Assembly (NCBI RefSeq): GCF_965243865.1
Contig: NZ_OZ251603.1
Span: forward strand, 868,001-932,000
DNA: 64,000 nucleotides
Reading direction: 5' to 3'
DNA from: Hyphomicrobium_A sp965243865
GTDB lineage: Bacteria; Pseudomonadota; Alphaproteobacteria; Rhizobiales; Hyphomicrobiaceae
The notes beneath the pieces are model-generated. The model was not told the DNA's origin and made no database searches. It worked only from the letters and a program-made list of their open reading frames with translations. The translations under genes and the position numbers were made by a program. Within the stretch, counting starts at the first letter, position 1, and every line of letters starts with the position of its first letter. Shown one piece after another: positions 1 to 8,103 of this stretch.

Positions 1-162
1 CCAGCAACGAAATCGCCCGCGCAAGTACACCAAACCCTGTCCCGGCAAACTCAAATAGGCATTGGAACGGGCAGAAGCCGCCTTCTGATGGGCCCTGCTC
101 AAACAATTGCCACGGTTCTTTCGCAAGTGGAACACTGACTTCAGCGAATCGACCGGCCCCAC

Positions 163-1098
163 ATGCCCCGGAAGACGTACCTGCTGCGCTCTGCAGCCTC
201 GAAGATCGCGACCCGTTGCTGGCGCCCGCTACCGGCTTTGTCCGCCGTCGCCGCATTGATTTTCACCGGCATGGCCATCACACCGCCGGTAGCCGAGGCC
301 AAATCGCCCGGCAGCCGCTACTGCTTCCACGGCTACTGCCACCGCGTCGGCACATTGGCGCAGACCGATACCCTCGTCGGCTGGCGCGGCTACGTGCTCG
401 CATCCTACTACGACAGCTGCGAGCGCGACCCCTTGAACCCGTGCGGCCTGACCAGTTCCGGCGCCGTATTCCGCGCCGATCTTCCCGACAACGCCGCAAG
501 CCCGCTGCTCCCCGACGGCACCGTCATCCTCGCCTACAACCCCGACACCGGTGACGCCTCCGTGCTGCGCATCACCAACGCCGGCCCCTACAGCGGCAAG
601 CGCAAACTCGACGTCTCGCGCGCCGCCGCCGAAAAGCTCGGGTTCCGCAAACGGGGCGTCGCCTCGCTCGTCATCACCGTGCTGCAGTCACCGACCAAAG
701 CCGAAGCCAGTTACGTGCGCCGCCGTGCCTACGTAAAGGTGCCCGGCCACATAGGAAAGTTCGAGACGGTCGACCGCGCACTCGTCGTCGCGCACGAACG
801 CTTCGATACCCGCGCCGACGACGAGATGTTCGCCGCCGTCCCCGAGAGCACCTCCGCACCCGAGATCGCATCGGTGCCGAAGCCGCAACTCGCCGTATCG
901 CCTTCACTCGCCAGTGAAATGGTTATGTTGCGTTCTCCACCCCGGCCAATCAGCCGCAGCGCACCCAGTAGCGATGAAGTGGAGAGCAACTCCGTGCAGC
1001 TGGTTCACGGGCCGCGCCCTGTCAGCCGCGCAGCCTTCCTCAATCAGCTTGCCAGAACGAACAGTGCCGAAGATATGCAGTCGAATGCCGACAACTGA
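163..1098 (+). CDS. RlpA-like double-psi beta-barrel protein
   Basis: A 311-residue secreted protein. An N-terminal hydrophobic segment ending in an AEA-type site (about residue 46) looks like a signal peptide. Residues about 78-172 follow the double-psi beta-barrel layout of RlpA septal-ring lytic transglycosylases: ASYYD, then LTSSGAVF, LPDGTV, then LRITNAGPY and KLDVSRAAAEKLGF. The C-terminal 130 residues are low complexity, rich in Pro/Ser/Ala, with no SPOR domain that I can see. RlpA proteins cleave denuded peptidoglycan glycans at septa and poles. Here the usual DRGP motif reads NAGP, so the conserved aspartate is missing and activity is doubtful. Family assignment is fairly secure, function less so. 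Confidence 0.75.
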   Translation: MPRKTYLLRSAASKIATRCWRPLPALSAVAALIFTGMAITPPVAEAKSPGSRYCFHGYCHRVGTLAQTDTLVGWRGYVLASYYDSCERDPLNPCGLTSSGAVFRADLPDNAASPLLPDGTVILAYNPDTGDASVLRITNAGPYSGKRKLDVSRAAAEKLGFRKRGVASLVITVLQSPTKAEASYVRRRAYVKVPGHIGKFETVDRALVVAHERFDTRADDEMFAAVPESTSAPEIASVPKPQLAVSPSLASEMVMLRSPPRPISRSAPSSDEVESNSVQLVHGPRPVSRAAFLNQLARTNSAEDMQSNADN

Positions 1099-1113
1099 TT
1101 GACGGCACCGGCC

Positions 1114-1359
1114 TCACTTCGCCTTCGCTTTCGCCTTAGCGCCGGCTCTCTCGATCAGCTTGATCCGCCCCCGGCTCACGCCAGACCGCTCGGCGATCTC
1201 GGCGTCCTGCGCCTCGATGATGGCCCTGGCAGGCTCATCGCCTTCAAAGCCGCCGAGTTCGGAACTCGGCACCTTGCGGTTGGAAGTGCGCGCCCCGTCC
1301 TCGTAGTAGACATCGAAAAGCACGAACTCGGATTGGGCCTTAGAAGGCTTGCGAGCCAT
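1114..1359 (-). CDS. Small basic hypothetical protein
   Basis: An 81-residue protein starting MARKPSKAQ and ending in a repeated Ala-Lys tail. The start at 1359 is chosen over a longer frame because AGGAGAGG lies 7-8 nt upstream. The sequence holds a QDAEIAERSG..RGRIKLIE stretch that resembles a helix-turn-helix, so a nucleic-acid-binding role is possible, but this is inference. It converges with the RlpA-like gene, ending 16 bp past that gene's stop. I do not recognise the family. Confidence 0.65.
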   Translation of the reverse strand: MARKPSKAQSEFVLFDVYYEDGARTSNRKVPSSELGGFEGDEPARAIIEAQDAEIAERSGVSRGRIKLIERAGAKAKAKAK

Positions 1360-1601
1360 TGTTCCTCTCCTATCCGCGAACCTGCAGCGCGCGCTACCCG
1401 TCACATCGCATTCGACAAGCGTCGCCCGACGTACAACGGCAGCGTTCAAAAAGCACTATGGGTTAAAGCAGCGCCACCGCGATGACGATCGCGGAATGGG
1501 TGTGCCGTCCGAAAAAATGGCGACGACGGCGACGATGGACAGCGCTCATGTCGAGCGCACATGGATCAAGCGCAACGTCTTGATGCCAAGCCATTGAGGA
1601 A

Positions 1602-1630
1602 CGCGAGCGAAACTCGATAGCCCGCTCGCG
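1602..1630. terminator. Stem-loop downstream of cspA copy 1
   Basis: CGCGAGCG (1602-1609) is the exact inverse complement of CGCTCGCG (1623-1630), giving an 8-bp GC stem with a 13-nt loop just past the stop of the leftward cold-shock gene. No T-run follows, so intrinsic termination is uncertain. Confidence 0.45.
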
Positions 1631-1641
1631 CTCCGATGTTC

Positions 1642-1851
1642 TTACGCGAGCTCGATGTTCTGCACCGCGATCTTGCCGCTTCTGCGGTCCTCGGCCGTGT
1701 CGAACGAGACCTTCTGACCTTCGGCGAGGCCGCCGATCCCAGCCCGCTCGAGTGCAGACGCATGCACGAACACGTCCTTGCTGCCGTTATCAGGCGCAAT
1801 GAAGCCGTAGCCCTTCTGCGCGTTGTAGAATTTCACTGTTCCGTTATCCAT
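1642..1851 (-). CDS. cspA: Cold-shock protein, CspA family
   Basis: A 69-residue single cold-shock domain. RNP1 is KGYGFIAP (residues 13-20) and RNP2 is DVFVHASAL (residues 26-34), both intact. These proteins bind single-stranded RNA/DNA and act as RNA chaperones or antiterminators. A close paralogue lies at 10727-10936. The region upstream of both genes is similar for about 250 bp, which suggests a conserved long 5' UTR and promoter. It is divergent from the leader-controlled unit that starts near 2125. Confidence 0.95.
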   Translation of the reverse strand: MDNGTVKFYNAQKGYGFIAPDNGSKDVFVHASALERAGIGGLAEGQKVSFDTAEDRRSGKIAVQNIELA

Positions 1852-2124
1852 GACGTCCTCAGTCGGTAGCGATACTAACGGACCGGCACGACACGCCGTG
1901 TCGCAACCGGCCCAATGTTTTCGAAAAATGGAAGGTCAAAGGAAGCGAGGCGTTGTGCTTGGCATCAAACGCCACCGCTCGGTCATCCGGCCACAAGTCG
2001 ATAGCAATCCATGCCGGATTGCAGCCATCCGCGCAAGCCTCAGGGCTTAATATATTTCCGCGCAAAGGTTGGTAAAGGCCGCTGCGATGGACAAACAGTG
2101 CGCAGTTACCTATATTTATCGCAT

Positions 2125-2192
2125 CACGGACAAATCATTTGGGCTTCCGTGCTGAGAGCTTTGCGCGCTCCCGCCTTTCAAAGCGAGGAAGC
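2125..2192 (+). promoter_or_regulatory. SD-sequestering leader element, copy 1
   Basis: Three arms are visible: CTGAGAGC (2152-2159), GCTCCC (2167-2172) and GAGGAAGC (2185-2192). The middle arm can pair with either outer arm, and the third arm is the Shine-Dalgarno of the next ORF. Related copies lie at 9395, 11200, 12747, 14396, 4470 and, weakly, 16311. The upstream stretch CACGGACAAATCATTTGGGC is also shared with the copy at 11200. Interpreted as an RNA switch; the ligand or signal is unknown. Confidence 0.55.
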
Positions 2193-2197
2193 GATTG

Positions 2198-2350
2198 GTG
2201 CAGCCACTCTCAGCGACCAAACAGCCGTTCTGCGCCGCCGGACATCCGCGGCGACACATCTGCAAAGCATCCCCCTCTGGGGTCGACAGTGCGGTCGCCG
2301 CCCTGGATCTTTGCAACTCTGCGGCGTCATCGGAGGCAGTGCATGGCTAA
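2198..2350 (+). CDS. 50-residue leader-controlled ORF overlapping the next gene
   Basis: A GTG-started frame directly after the leader hairpin, with GAGG 9 nt upstream, encoding a 50-residue peptide with four cysteines. It stops at 2350, eight bases past the ATG of the next gene, so the two could be translationally coupled. No family is recognised. The same arrangement (small variable ORF, then the KVGQM-family gene) recurs at 14465 and 40210, which is the main reason to believe it is translated. Confidence 0.4.
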   Translation: MQPLSATKQPFCAAGHPRRHICKASPSGVDSAVAALDLCNSAASSEAVHG

Positions 2351-2543
2351 GTTCAAGGTTGGGCAGATGGCGGACTTCATGCCGACCAGCCGCGCAGTCC
2401 CCGCCTCGGTACGTTCCTACAAGGTACTGCGCGTGCTGCCCAATGAAGGCGGCGAACAGCTCTATCGCATCAAGACGATCAACGAGGCCTTCGAGCGCGT
2501 CGCACGCGAAAGCGAGCTCGTACAGACGTCATCGCCACTCTAA
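2343..2543 (+). CDS. KVGQM-family small protein, paralogue 1
   Basis: A 66-residue protein with a strongly conserved core: FKVGQMADF near the start, then ARSYK-type and LPNEGGEQLYRIKTI motifs, and an ERVARESEL end. Three more paralogues lie in this window (11974, 14681, 40322). The pattern of short beta strands followed by a C-terminal helix suggests a compact folded domain. I recognise it only as a recurring uncharacterised protein of this bacterial group. The family sits in leader-controlled units next to cspA or downstream of groEL, so a stress-related role is an inference from context. Confidence 0.8.
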   Translation: MAKFKVGQMADFMPTSRAVPASVRSYKVLRVLPNEGGEQLYRIKTINEAFERVARESELVQTSSPL

Positions 2544-2573
2544 AGCGCCCTCGTCGGCCGAGCGCGCAAACCA

Positions 2574-2819
2574 ATGGAAAGCACAACTGAAATGCCCCAT
2601 GACGTCACGGTTTTGAAAGACAAGAAGGCAGCCGCTCGCAAGACGGTTGCAACGCTGGGCACCAATGACTGCCGGTGGCCGATCGGCGATCCCCAAATTC
2701 CCGGCTTCCACTTCTGTGGAGAGCACGCGAGCGATGGCCACCCGTATTGCGAAAAGCATACCGCCCAGGCAAGCACGCCAGCCCGTCCACGTCCCATCCA
2801 GAATAGAAACTGGGAATGA
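2574..2819 (+). CDS. GcrA C-terminal-domain-like mini-protein
   Basis: An 81-residue protein with the GcrA signature CRWPIGDP (residues 33-40), then FHFCGE and HPYCEKH with spaced Cys/His residues, and an RPIQNR end. GcrA is an alphaproteobacterial cell-cycle regulator that binds sigma70-RNA polymerase through its C-terminal part and methylated promoters through an N-terminal helix-turn-helix. This protein lacks the HTH. It may compete for the polymerase or be a zinc-binding relative. A second such protein is at 41228-41398. Its stop overlaps the next start (ATGA). Confidence 0.75.
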   Translation: MESTTEMPHDVTVLKDKKAAARKTVATLGTNDCRWPIGDPQIPGFHFCGEHASDGHPYCEKHTAQASTPARPRPIQNRNWE

Positions 2820-3085
2820 GCATGGAGCCAACCGGCAGCAAATTCGCGTTCGAGGCACCAGCCGAAATCTACTCGAGCGGCAGCTTTCGCAAGGGCAAAG
2901 GCCCTATGAGCTATCGCCGCTTCACGAGCAGCGCTGAGGCTATCCGCTTCGCCGTGGAGGAGCTCCCGCAGATGCTACAGCGTGGCACCGTCATGGAGGT
3001 CGGCGACGAGCGCTTCGAGTTTGCCGACATCCAGGCGCTCTACGACAGCACCGACTATCCGTTACCGCGCGTTGAGGCTGACTAG
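2816..3085 (+). CDS. Conserved hypothetical protein
   Basis: An 89-residue acidic protein coupled to the GcrA-like gene by an ATGA overlap. It has an alternating pattern (YRRFTSSAEAIRFAVEELP, then RGTVMEVGDERFEFADIQALY) reminiscent of small proteins found in many Hyphomicrobiales. No catalytic motif is visible. Its role is unknown; co-translation suggests shared regulation with the preceding gene. Confidence 0.75.
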   Translation: MSMEPTGSKFAFEAPAEIYSSGSFRKGKGPMSYRRFTSSAEAIRFAVEELPQMLQRGTVMEVGDERFEFADIQALYDSTDYPLPRVEAD

Positions 3086-3106
3086 GGCGGCCAGCACCTG
3101 CTTGCG

Positions 3107-4180
3107 CTACGCGCTCCCCGTCCCGTTCCGGCTGGCAGCCGCCAGTCGTTTCAGCGTCGCCACCTCGCGCGCCCATTCCTTGAACGGCACTGCGGGGGTT
3201 CCGCCCATGCGGGCCCCCGGCGGCACGTCGTTCTTCACATGCGCCATACCCGCGATTTGCGCGCCGTCACCGATCTTGACGTGCCCGACGACGCCCGAAT
3301 GACCACCCATGACGACGAAATCGCCAAGTTGCGCTGAGCCAGCGATGCCCGTCTGCGCCACCAGAACGCAATGGCGGCCGATAATGGCGTTATGACCGAT
3401 CTGCACGAGATTATCGATCTTGGTACCTTCGCCGATCATCGTGTCATTGAGCGCCCCGCGATCGACTGCCGAATTGGCGCCGATCTCGACATCGTCGCCG
3501 ACGATCACGCGTCCGACTTGCGGCACCTTCAAGTGCCCCTTCGAGCTCATGGCGAAGCCGAATCCGTCCTGGCCGATGCGCACGCCGGCATGCAGGATGG
3601 TCCGATCGCCGATGAAACAATGCATGAGCGTCGCACACGGTCCGATGTAGCAATCCGATCCAACCACGACGCGATAGCCCACGACAGCACCAGCCGCCAC
3701 AGTCGTTCCCGAGCCGATCTGCGCCTCAGCCCCGATGACCGCGCCCGGCTCGATCTTCACGCCCTGCTCGATGCGCGCAGTCGGATGAATAAGTGTGCCG
3801 CGCCCGCGCTCGTCCTCTAGTCTTGCGGCGACCGGATGCAACGCGTCGGCATAAAAGAGACGCAAAGCAAAAGCGAAGGCGCTGTAGGGCGTCTTGGTCT
3901 TCAGTATTGCAGTATCCGCTGGCACGCGGCCGGCAAACGACGGCGCAACGAGACAGCCGCCAGCATGGGTCGCCGCGAGTTGATCGATATATTTTGGATT
4001 GTCGAAGAAGGCGAGATGCTGCGGTCCCGCGCTACCCAGCGGCTTGACGTCTTCAATCTCGCTGCAACCCGCCGCGAGTTGCTCCAGTTCCGCGCCTAGC
4101 TTGGCAGCGATAACCTGCAAAGGAAATGGCCCCGACCTCGTGAAGAAGCCCGGATGTTCTGTGTATCGTGCTGCTTGCAT
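3107..4180 (-). CDS. lpxD: UDP-3-O-(3-hydroxymyristoyl)glucosamine N-acyltransferase
   Basis: A 357-residue protein. The N-terminal domain (about 1-110, with FFDNPKY) binds the uridine end of the substrate. From about residue 118 a left-handed beta helix built of hexapeptide repeats follows (for example AVIGAEAQIGSGTTVAAGAV). The catalytic histidine region IGHNAIIG is present. LpxD adds the second hydroxyacyl chain in lipid A synthesis in the cytoplasm. The start at 4180 (MQAARYTEH) has GGAAGG upstream and fits family length; an upstream ATG at 4255 is in frame but runs into a decayed small gene. It stands alone, away from the usual fabZ-lpxA cluster. Confidence 0.93.
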   Translation of the reverse strand: MQAARYTEHPGFFTRSGPFPLQVIAAKLGAELEQLAAGCSEIEDVKPLGSAGPQHLAFFDNPKYIDQLAATHAGGCLVAPSFAGRVPADTAILKTKTPYSAFAFALRLFYADALHPVAARLEDERGRGTLIHPTARIEQGVKIEPGAVIGAEAQIGSGTTVAAGAVVGYRVVVGSDCYIGPCATLMHCFIGDRTILHAGVRIGQDGFGFAMSSKGHLKVPQVGRVIVGDDVEIGANSAVDRGALNDTMIGEGTKIDNLVQIGHNAIIGRHCVLVAQTGIAGSAQLGDFVVMGGHSGVVGHVKIGDGAQIAGMAHVKNDVPPGARMGGTPAVPFKEWAREVATLKRLAAASRNGTGSA

Positions 4181-4255
4181 TCCTCGCCTTCCAGGCAGGT
4201 CCGTTTCATTCAATCGAGCAGGAAGCGTTAGGACGCCGATGACATACACGCACAC

Positions 4256-4383
4256 TTACCCCGGCGTCGTTGGGTAAACCACCAGGATAACGGCAACAAG
4301 AGCGAGTGCTGTAACGAGTGGGCCCGACCCAAAGCGGGCGTGTCCCAGTGGCTGGGGTCTTCCCCTCGGGGGGCCCTGCTCAC
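4256..4383 (-). pseudogene. Frameshifted copy of the YPTTPG small membrane protein
   Basis: Reading leftwards, the last 20 codons encode LVTALALVAVILVVYPTTPG, nearly identical to the end of the intact 41-residue protein at 12535-12660. The putative GTG start overlaps the stop of the upstream 29-codon ORF (GTGA), as ATGA does in the intact copy. The frame is broken between start and hydrophobic segment: the span is 128 nt against 126 nt in the intact gene. Read as a decayed duplicate. Confidence 0.65.
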
Positions 4384-4469
4384 AACGACCGCATCAGCGT
4401 CGCCGACAGAAATTGGCGGGAGCTGCTAATGAGTGCAGCGTGTGGAAATCTGTCTAGCCCGAGATGCAT
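4380..4469 (-). CDS. 29-codon ORF, positional homologue of 12657-12746
   Basis: ATG at 4469 opens exactly 29 codons before TGA. The length, position behind a leader and GTGA overlap with the next frame all match the 29-codon ORF at 12657-12746, although the peptide itself is not clearly similar. The Shine-Dalgarno is poor (CGGGAAACC), consistent with decay of this unit. Translation is doubtful. Confidence 0.3.
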   Translation of the reverse strand: MHLGLDRFPHAALISSSRQFLSATLMRSL

Positions 4470-4545
4470 CTGGTTTCCCGGTCTGCCGTACAGGCGGGAG
4501 CACAAGCATCTCTCGGTCGCAGGCGCCTGCGGGCTCTATGCCTAC
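4470..4545 (-). promoter_or_regulatory. Leader element, decayed copy
   Basis: Nearly identical to the leader at 12747-12830 over CCGCAGGCGCCTGCGACC, GAGAGATGCTTGT and GCTCCCGCCTGTA. The third arm (TAGGAGC in the intact copy) has become CGGGAAACC and can no longer pair well with GCTCCC or serve as a good Shine-Dalgarno. Confidence 0.55.
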
Positions 4546-4644
4546 GATGCCGCCAACCTATGCTGGTTTGGGACGCTTGGCAAACTGCTGCTAGGCGCTG
4601 CGACCCAGAGCGCACCCCCGCCTGTTGGCGCAGCAATGCCAGAC

Positions 4645-5055
4645 CTAATCACCCGTGATCATCACCTCGGGTGCGCCTTCCGAATCATCGAGATTGAGCC
4701 CGTCCTCTTCGGCCAGCTTCACGCCCGTCAGGCATACGTCGCCTTCATCGACCACCACCCTCAACACCGTCAGTGATTTTCCCTGACTTGCCCCGCTGAA
4801 CGAATAGCCCGTGTCCATATCGAACTGCGATCGGCACTTTCCGCACACGAGGAAATTGCCCTCGTTGTCCATATCGACCTGTGCGGCATCGTTTGGGCAG
4901 GCATTCTCGAAGCCATAGAAATTGTTGCCCTTGCGCGTGACCAGAATCGGCCAGGGCTTGCTGCTGCCTGCCTCGTCCGGGCGCGCCAGAACGAAGCCGC
5001 GTGCCCCGCCGTCGTCGACCTCGAAGGTGGAACAAATGACAAATAGCTCGTCCAT
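4645..5055 (-). CDS. Rieske-fold protein lacking the ligand histidines
   Basis: A 136-residue protein with the layout of a small Rieske ferredoxin: ENACPND at about residue 52 and LVCGKCRSQFDMDTGYS about 20 residues later. Canonical Rieske boxes are CxH and CxxH. Here they read CPN and CGKC, so both histidine ligands are absent and one is replaced by cysteine. It may bind a differently coordinated cluster or zinc. Start at 5055 has GGAGAGG upstream. It lies directly downstream of the GMC oxidoreductase on the same strand, so it could be its electron-transfer partner (inference). Confidence 0.7.
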   Translation of the reverse strand: MDELFVICSTFEVDDGGARGFVLARPDEAGSSKPWPILVTRKGNNFYGFENACPNDAAQVDMDNEGNFLVCGKCRSQFDMDTGYSFSGASQGKSLTVLRVVVDEGDVCLTGVKLAEEDGLNLDDSEGAPEVMITGD

Positions 5056-5186
5056 GCCGCGCGCCTCTCCAGCCAGCGGAGTGCCTGTTGTAGGAAACCC
5101 CACACACCCCGCACAAATTCCATAGCCCTGAGATGAAGCAGCAAGATGCGTGCCGCCTACCGCGCATAATATCGGTCGAGCGCGGC

Positions 5187-6842
5187 CTACATGGCGGCGC
5201 GGCGCAACGGGAGAAGCGGCTGCATGTCAGTATCAAGCGTTCTTCCGAGCTGCCGCGACGCCAGGATCATGGCGCGCTCGGCAAGTGCCGTGATCGTCAG
5301 CAGCGGACTGACACCAACCGCCGTCGGAATCGCCGCCCCATCGCACACATAGAGCCCTTCGTGCACGCCAAGGGGCCCTTTCTCGGGATCGAACACGCGT
5401 CCGTCCGGCGCCACGACACCGGCGTCGACGCTCTCACCCATCCCGCACCCGCCAAGCGGATGCGCAATGATTCTATTTCCACCGAAAGCCGTCATGGCGA
5501 AGGGGTTGGCGTTGAACTCCCCACCCATGGCTTCGATCAGCGCCTTGACCTTCTGCTCTGCGCGCAAACGTTCCGGCGCCGCGCTGTAACCGGGCCATTC
5601 GACCACGACGCTGTCGTTCTTCAGCACCAACCGGCCGCTGGCATCGTCATGCGAGACGACATAGAGGAGCTGTGCGCGGCTCAATCGGTCGCCGTAGACG
5701 CCCTGCCACAACAGCTGGAAAGCTGTACCCAACTTTAGCTGCAGCAACTCCTTTAGCGGCGCGAGCGCAGCCATCATGGTGAGCATCGTGCCGTCATGCA
5801 CCCATACCGGTCCATCCTCATCGCCCAGATCGATCATCGCCATGCTGTGCGGACCGACAGGCCGGCCGCCTGCCGGTCGCTGTGACGGAAAGCCGGTGGC
5901 AACGGCATTGACCGGCACATCGAGATTGCCCGCCACGACGAGGTCGTCACCGTTGGCCGAGAAATTCTGGCCAAGCCTGCTGGAAAGCCTGAGCCCTCGC
6001 TGCTGCGCCTTCAGCAGCAGTTCATTGGTCCCCAATGTACCCGCTGCCAGAACCACGATAGGCGCTTCCAGGCGGACACTGGCGCCCGGCGCCGACAAGT
6101 CCTCCACGACCACTTCCCAGCCACGCGCAGTCTTTGCGATCGATTGCACCCGGCTTTCACAGAACACGGACGCACCATTACTCACCGCATCGGCGACGTA
6201 GGTGACACCGATCGTGTTCTTTGCGCCCGCGTTGCAACCCGACCAGCAGTCTCCGCAGTGCTCGCACGCATTCTGCTTCACGCCGGAGTGGTTCACGCCC
6301 GGCACATGAGAGATCGTCATCGACGGCAACAGCGCCGAACGTCCCGACGCTTCTGCAGTTCGGCACATCCCGGCATACTTGGGGAACCGCTCCGGTCCTG
6401 GCACGGGGGCGACGTCGAGCATCTCCTCGGCAAGCCCAATTCCCCGCTGGAACAGGCCGTCTTCAATCACCGCCTCCGGCCAGCCAGCTTTGCGCAGCCG
6501 AGCCATATCCGGACGCAGCGCAATCCCCGCGTTGATCAGCGAGCCGCCGCCGAGCCCCGACGCGCCGAACACGGTCAGTCCCTTGCCCACCGAGAGGTAA
6601 TAGAGGCCTGTTGGATCACCGAGCTTCGGCGCCCGCCCTGTCAGTCGCGTCGCCTGCCGGCGCGCCTTCGCCGTCGTCGGAAACTCGCCCGGGCGCCAAT
6701 GGCGGCCTTGCTCGAGCACAGCCACCTGAAATCCCATGCGCGCCAACCGGCAGGCCGCCACGCCGCCGCCGTAACCAGACCCGATGACAATGGCATCGTA
6801 GACGGGCATCGCTGCAGAGATTGTCTTTGTGGCAAAGGGCAT
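5187..6842 (-). CDS. GMC-family FAD oxidoreductase (cholesterol oxidase-like)
   Basis: A 551-residue protein. The FAD-binding GSGYGGGVAA motif lies near residue 22. ASGLGGGSLINAG follows near residue 97. The GMC C-terminal HPLGGCGMG is near residue 454. A cysteine cluster, CEHCGDCWSGCN, occurs mid-protein and is common in bacterial cholesterol-oxidase-like GMC proteins, where it may hold an iron-sulfur cluster. Such enzymes oxidise alcohols with FAD; the substrate here is unknown. The start at 6842 has GGAGG 10 nt upstream. It probably forms an operon with the downstream Rieske-fold gene. Confidence 0.88.
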   Translation of the reverse strand: MPFATKTISAAMPVYDAIVIGSGYGGGVAACRLARMGFQVAVLEQGRHWRPGEFPTTAKARRQATRLTGRAPKLGDPTGLYYLSVGKGLTVFGASGLGGGSLINAGIALRPDMARLRKAGWPEAVIEDGLFQRGIGLAEEMLDVAPVPGPERFPKYAGMCRTAEASGRSALLPSMTISHVPGVNHSGVKQNACEHCGDCWSGCNAGAKNTIGVTYVADAVSNGASVFCESRVQSIAKTARGWEVVVEDLSAPGASVRLEAPIVVLAAGTLGTNELLLKAQQRGLRLSSRLGQNFSANGDDLVVAGNLDVPVNAVATGFPSQRPAGGRPVGPHSMAMIDLGDEDGPVWVHDGTMLTMMAALAPLKELLQLKLGTAFQLLWQGVYGDRLSRAQLLYVVSHDDASGRLVLKNDSVVVEWPGYSAAPERLRAEQKVKALIEAMGGEFNANPFAMTAFGGNRIIAHPLGGCGMGESVDAGVVAPDGRVFDPEKGPLGVHEGLYVCDGAAIPTAVGVSPLLTITALAERAMILASRQLGRTLDTDMQPLLPLRRAAM

Positions 6843-7069
6843 GTGCGCTCGACCTCCAGAGAGAATATCCCGTTCAGCGGTTCTCTCAGAAAGTCGTTCA
6901 CAGAGGCACAAACTTGGTGCGCCGCAATTTACTCAATAGCTTCCTTTTGCGACGGCCGGCCGCGAAGGCTTGATGCCGTCGCGTTCACGCGAAGCTCCCC
7001 ATGCACGACGAGAATAGTCCCTGGTATCGGCGATCGCGCCGCAACCACCGAGACGGTTGCGGTCGACGT

Positions 7070-7978
7070 TTACGCCGTCAGCGTTTGCCGCTGAGCCTGC
7101 TCGGGACCATCCCCAAGACAACGGATAATATGATCGCGCAATTTCGTGGCGGGCGCCGCCAACGCGCGCACGGTCATGAGTGCAATCTCGGTGTCCTTGA
7201 GTTCAGGCAGCGGCTGTCCGTCCGTGACATGCAAGCCATGCGGAACCATCTCGCGCGGCAGCACAGCCACCCCGAGCCCGGCACGCACAGCGGCAAGGGT
7301 CCCGGCAAGCGACGAGCAAGTATAGGAGACGCGCCAACGCATACGCGCGCGATTGAGAGCGTCGACTGCACGCTTGCGGTAGACGCAAGGCTCCGGCGAC
7401 ACGACGAGTGGGAGCGGACCCCCACCAGCGATGAAGTCGTGATGACCCGAGACCCACACCAGCGGCTCGCGCCACACACGCACGCCCTGCGCGCCCGCAC
7501 CCTGCTCACGTTTCACCAGCACGATATCGAAAGTTCCGTCCCGGAAGCCCGCAAGAAGATTGAGAGTCAAATCGCAGGTCACTTCGAGCGCAACAGATGG
7601 GTACGCCTGCACAAAACGCGAGAGGATGCCGCTCATATGATGCGTGGCAAAATCCTCCGGCACGCCCAGCCGGATCGAGCCCTGCATCTGAGGCTCGATG
7701 ACCAGCGAGACCATCTCGTCATTGAGATCCAGTATTCTCTGCGCATAGCCGAGAACCGCCTCCCCTTCCGGGGTCAAATGTACGGAGCGGGGCGTCCGGT
7801 CGAGAAGCCTCTGACCGAGGGCATCCTCCAGCCGCTTGATCTGTAGGGATATCGTCGACTGCTGACGCAAAAGCCTCTCGGCCGCGCGCGTGAAGCTGCC
7901 CGCGTGGGCAATCGTGACGAACGTGCGCAGCAGATCGACGTCGAGATTGATGAGCGTCTTGGGCATCGGCGCCGGCAT
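7070..7978 (-). CDS. LysR-family transcriptional regulator
   Basis: A 302-residue protein of standard LysR length. The N-terminal winged helix-turn-helix covers about residues 10-70 (DLLRTFVTIAHAGSFTRAAE, then STISLQIKRLEDALG). The rest is the periplasmic-binding-like effector domain. It is divergent from the carbonic anhydrase gene with about 125 bp between, the classical arrangement for a LysR regulator and its target, although it also heads leftwards toward the GMC gene. The effector is unknown. Confidence 0.92.
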   Translation of the reverse strand: MPAPMPKTLINLDVDLLRTFVTIAHAGSFTRAAERLLRQQSTISLQIKRLEDALGQRLLDRTPRSVHLTPEGEAVLGYAQRILDLNDEMVSLVIEPQMQGSIRLGVPEDFATHHMSGILSRFVQAYPSVALEVTCDLTLNLLAGFRDGTFDIVLVKREQGAGAQGVRVWREPLVWVSGHHDFIAGGGPLPLVVSPEPCVYRKRAVDALNRARMRWRVSYTCSSLAGTLAAVRAGLGVAVLPREMVPHGLHVTDGQPLPELKDTEIALMTVRALAAPATKLRDHIIRCLGDGPEQAQRQTLTA

Positions 7979-8103
7979 CCATCAATAAAATTCATCGTAG
8001 AGGCCAAGATTATTCAATTTGCCAATGCCGTTTGCAAGGGCCATTGGTCCACGAGGCAGGTCCGCTGCCTTCCGGCGCAGAAACCAACAGAAGGGACGAA
8101 ATA

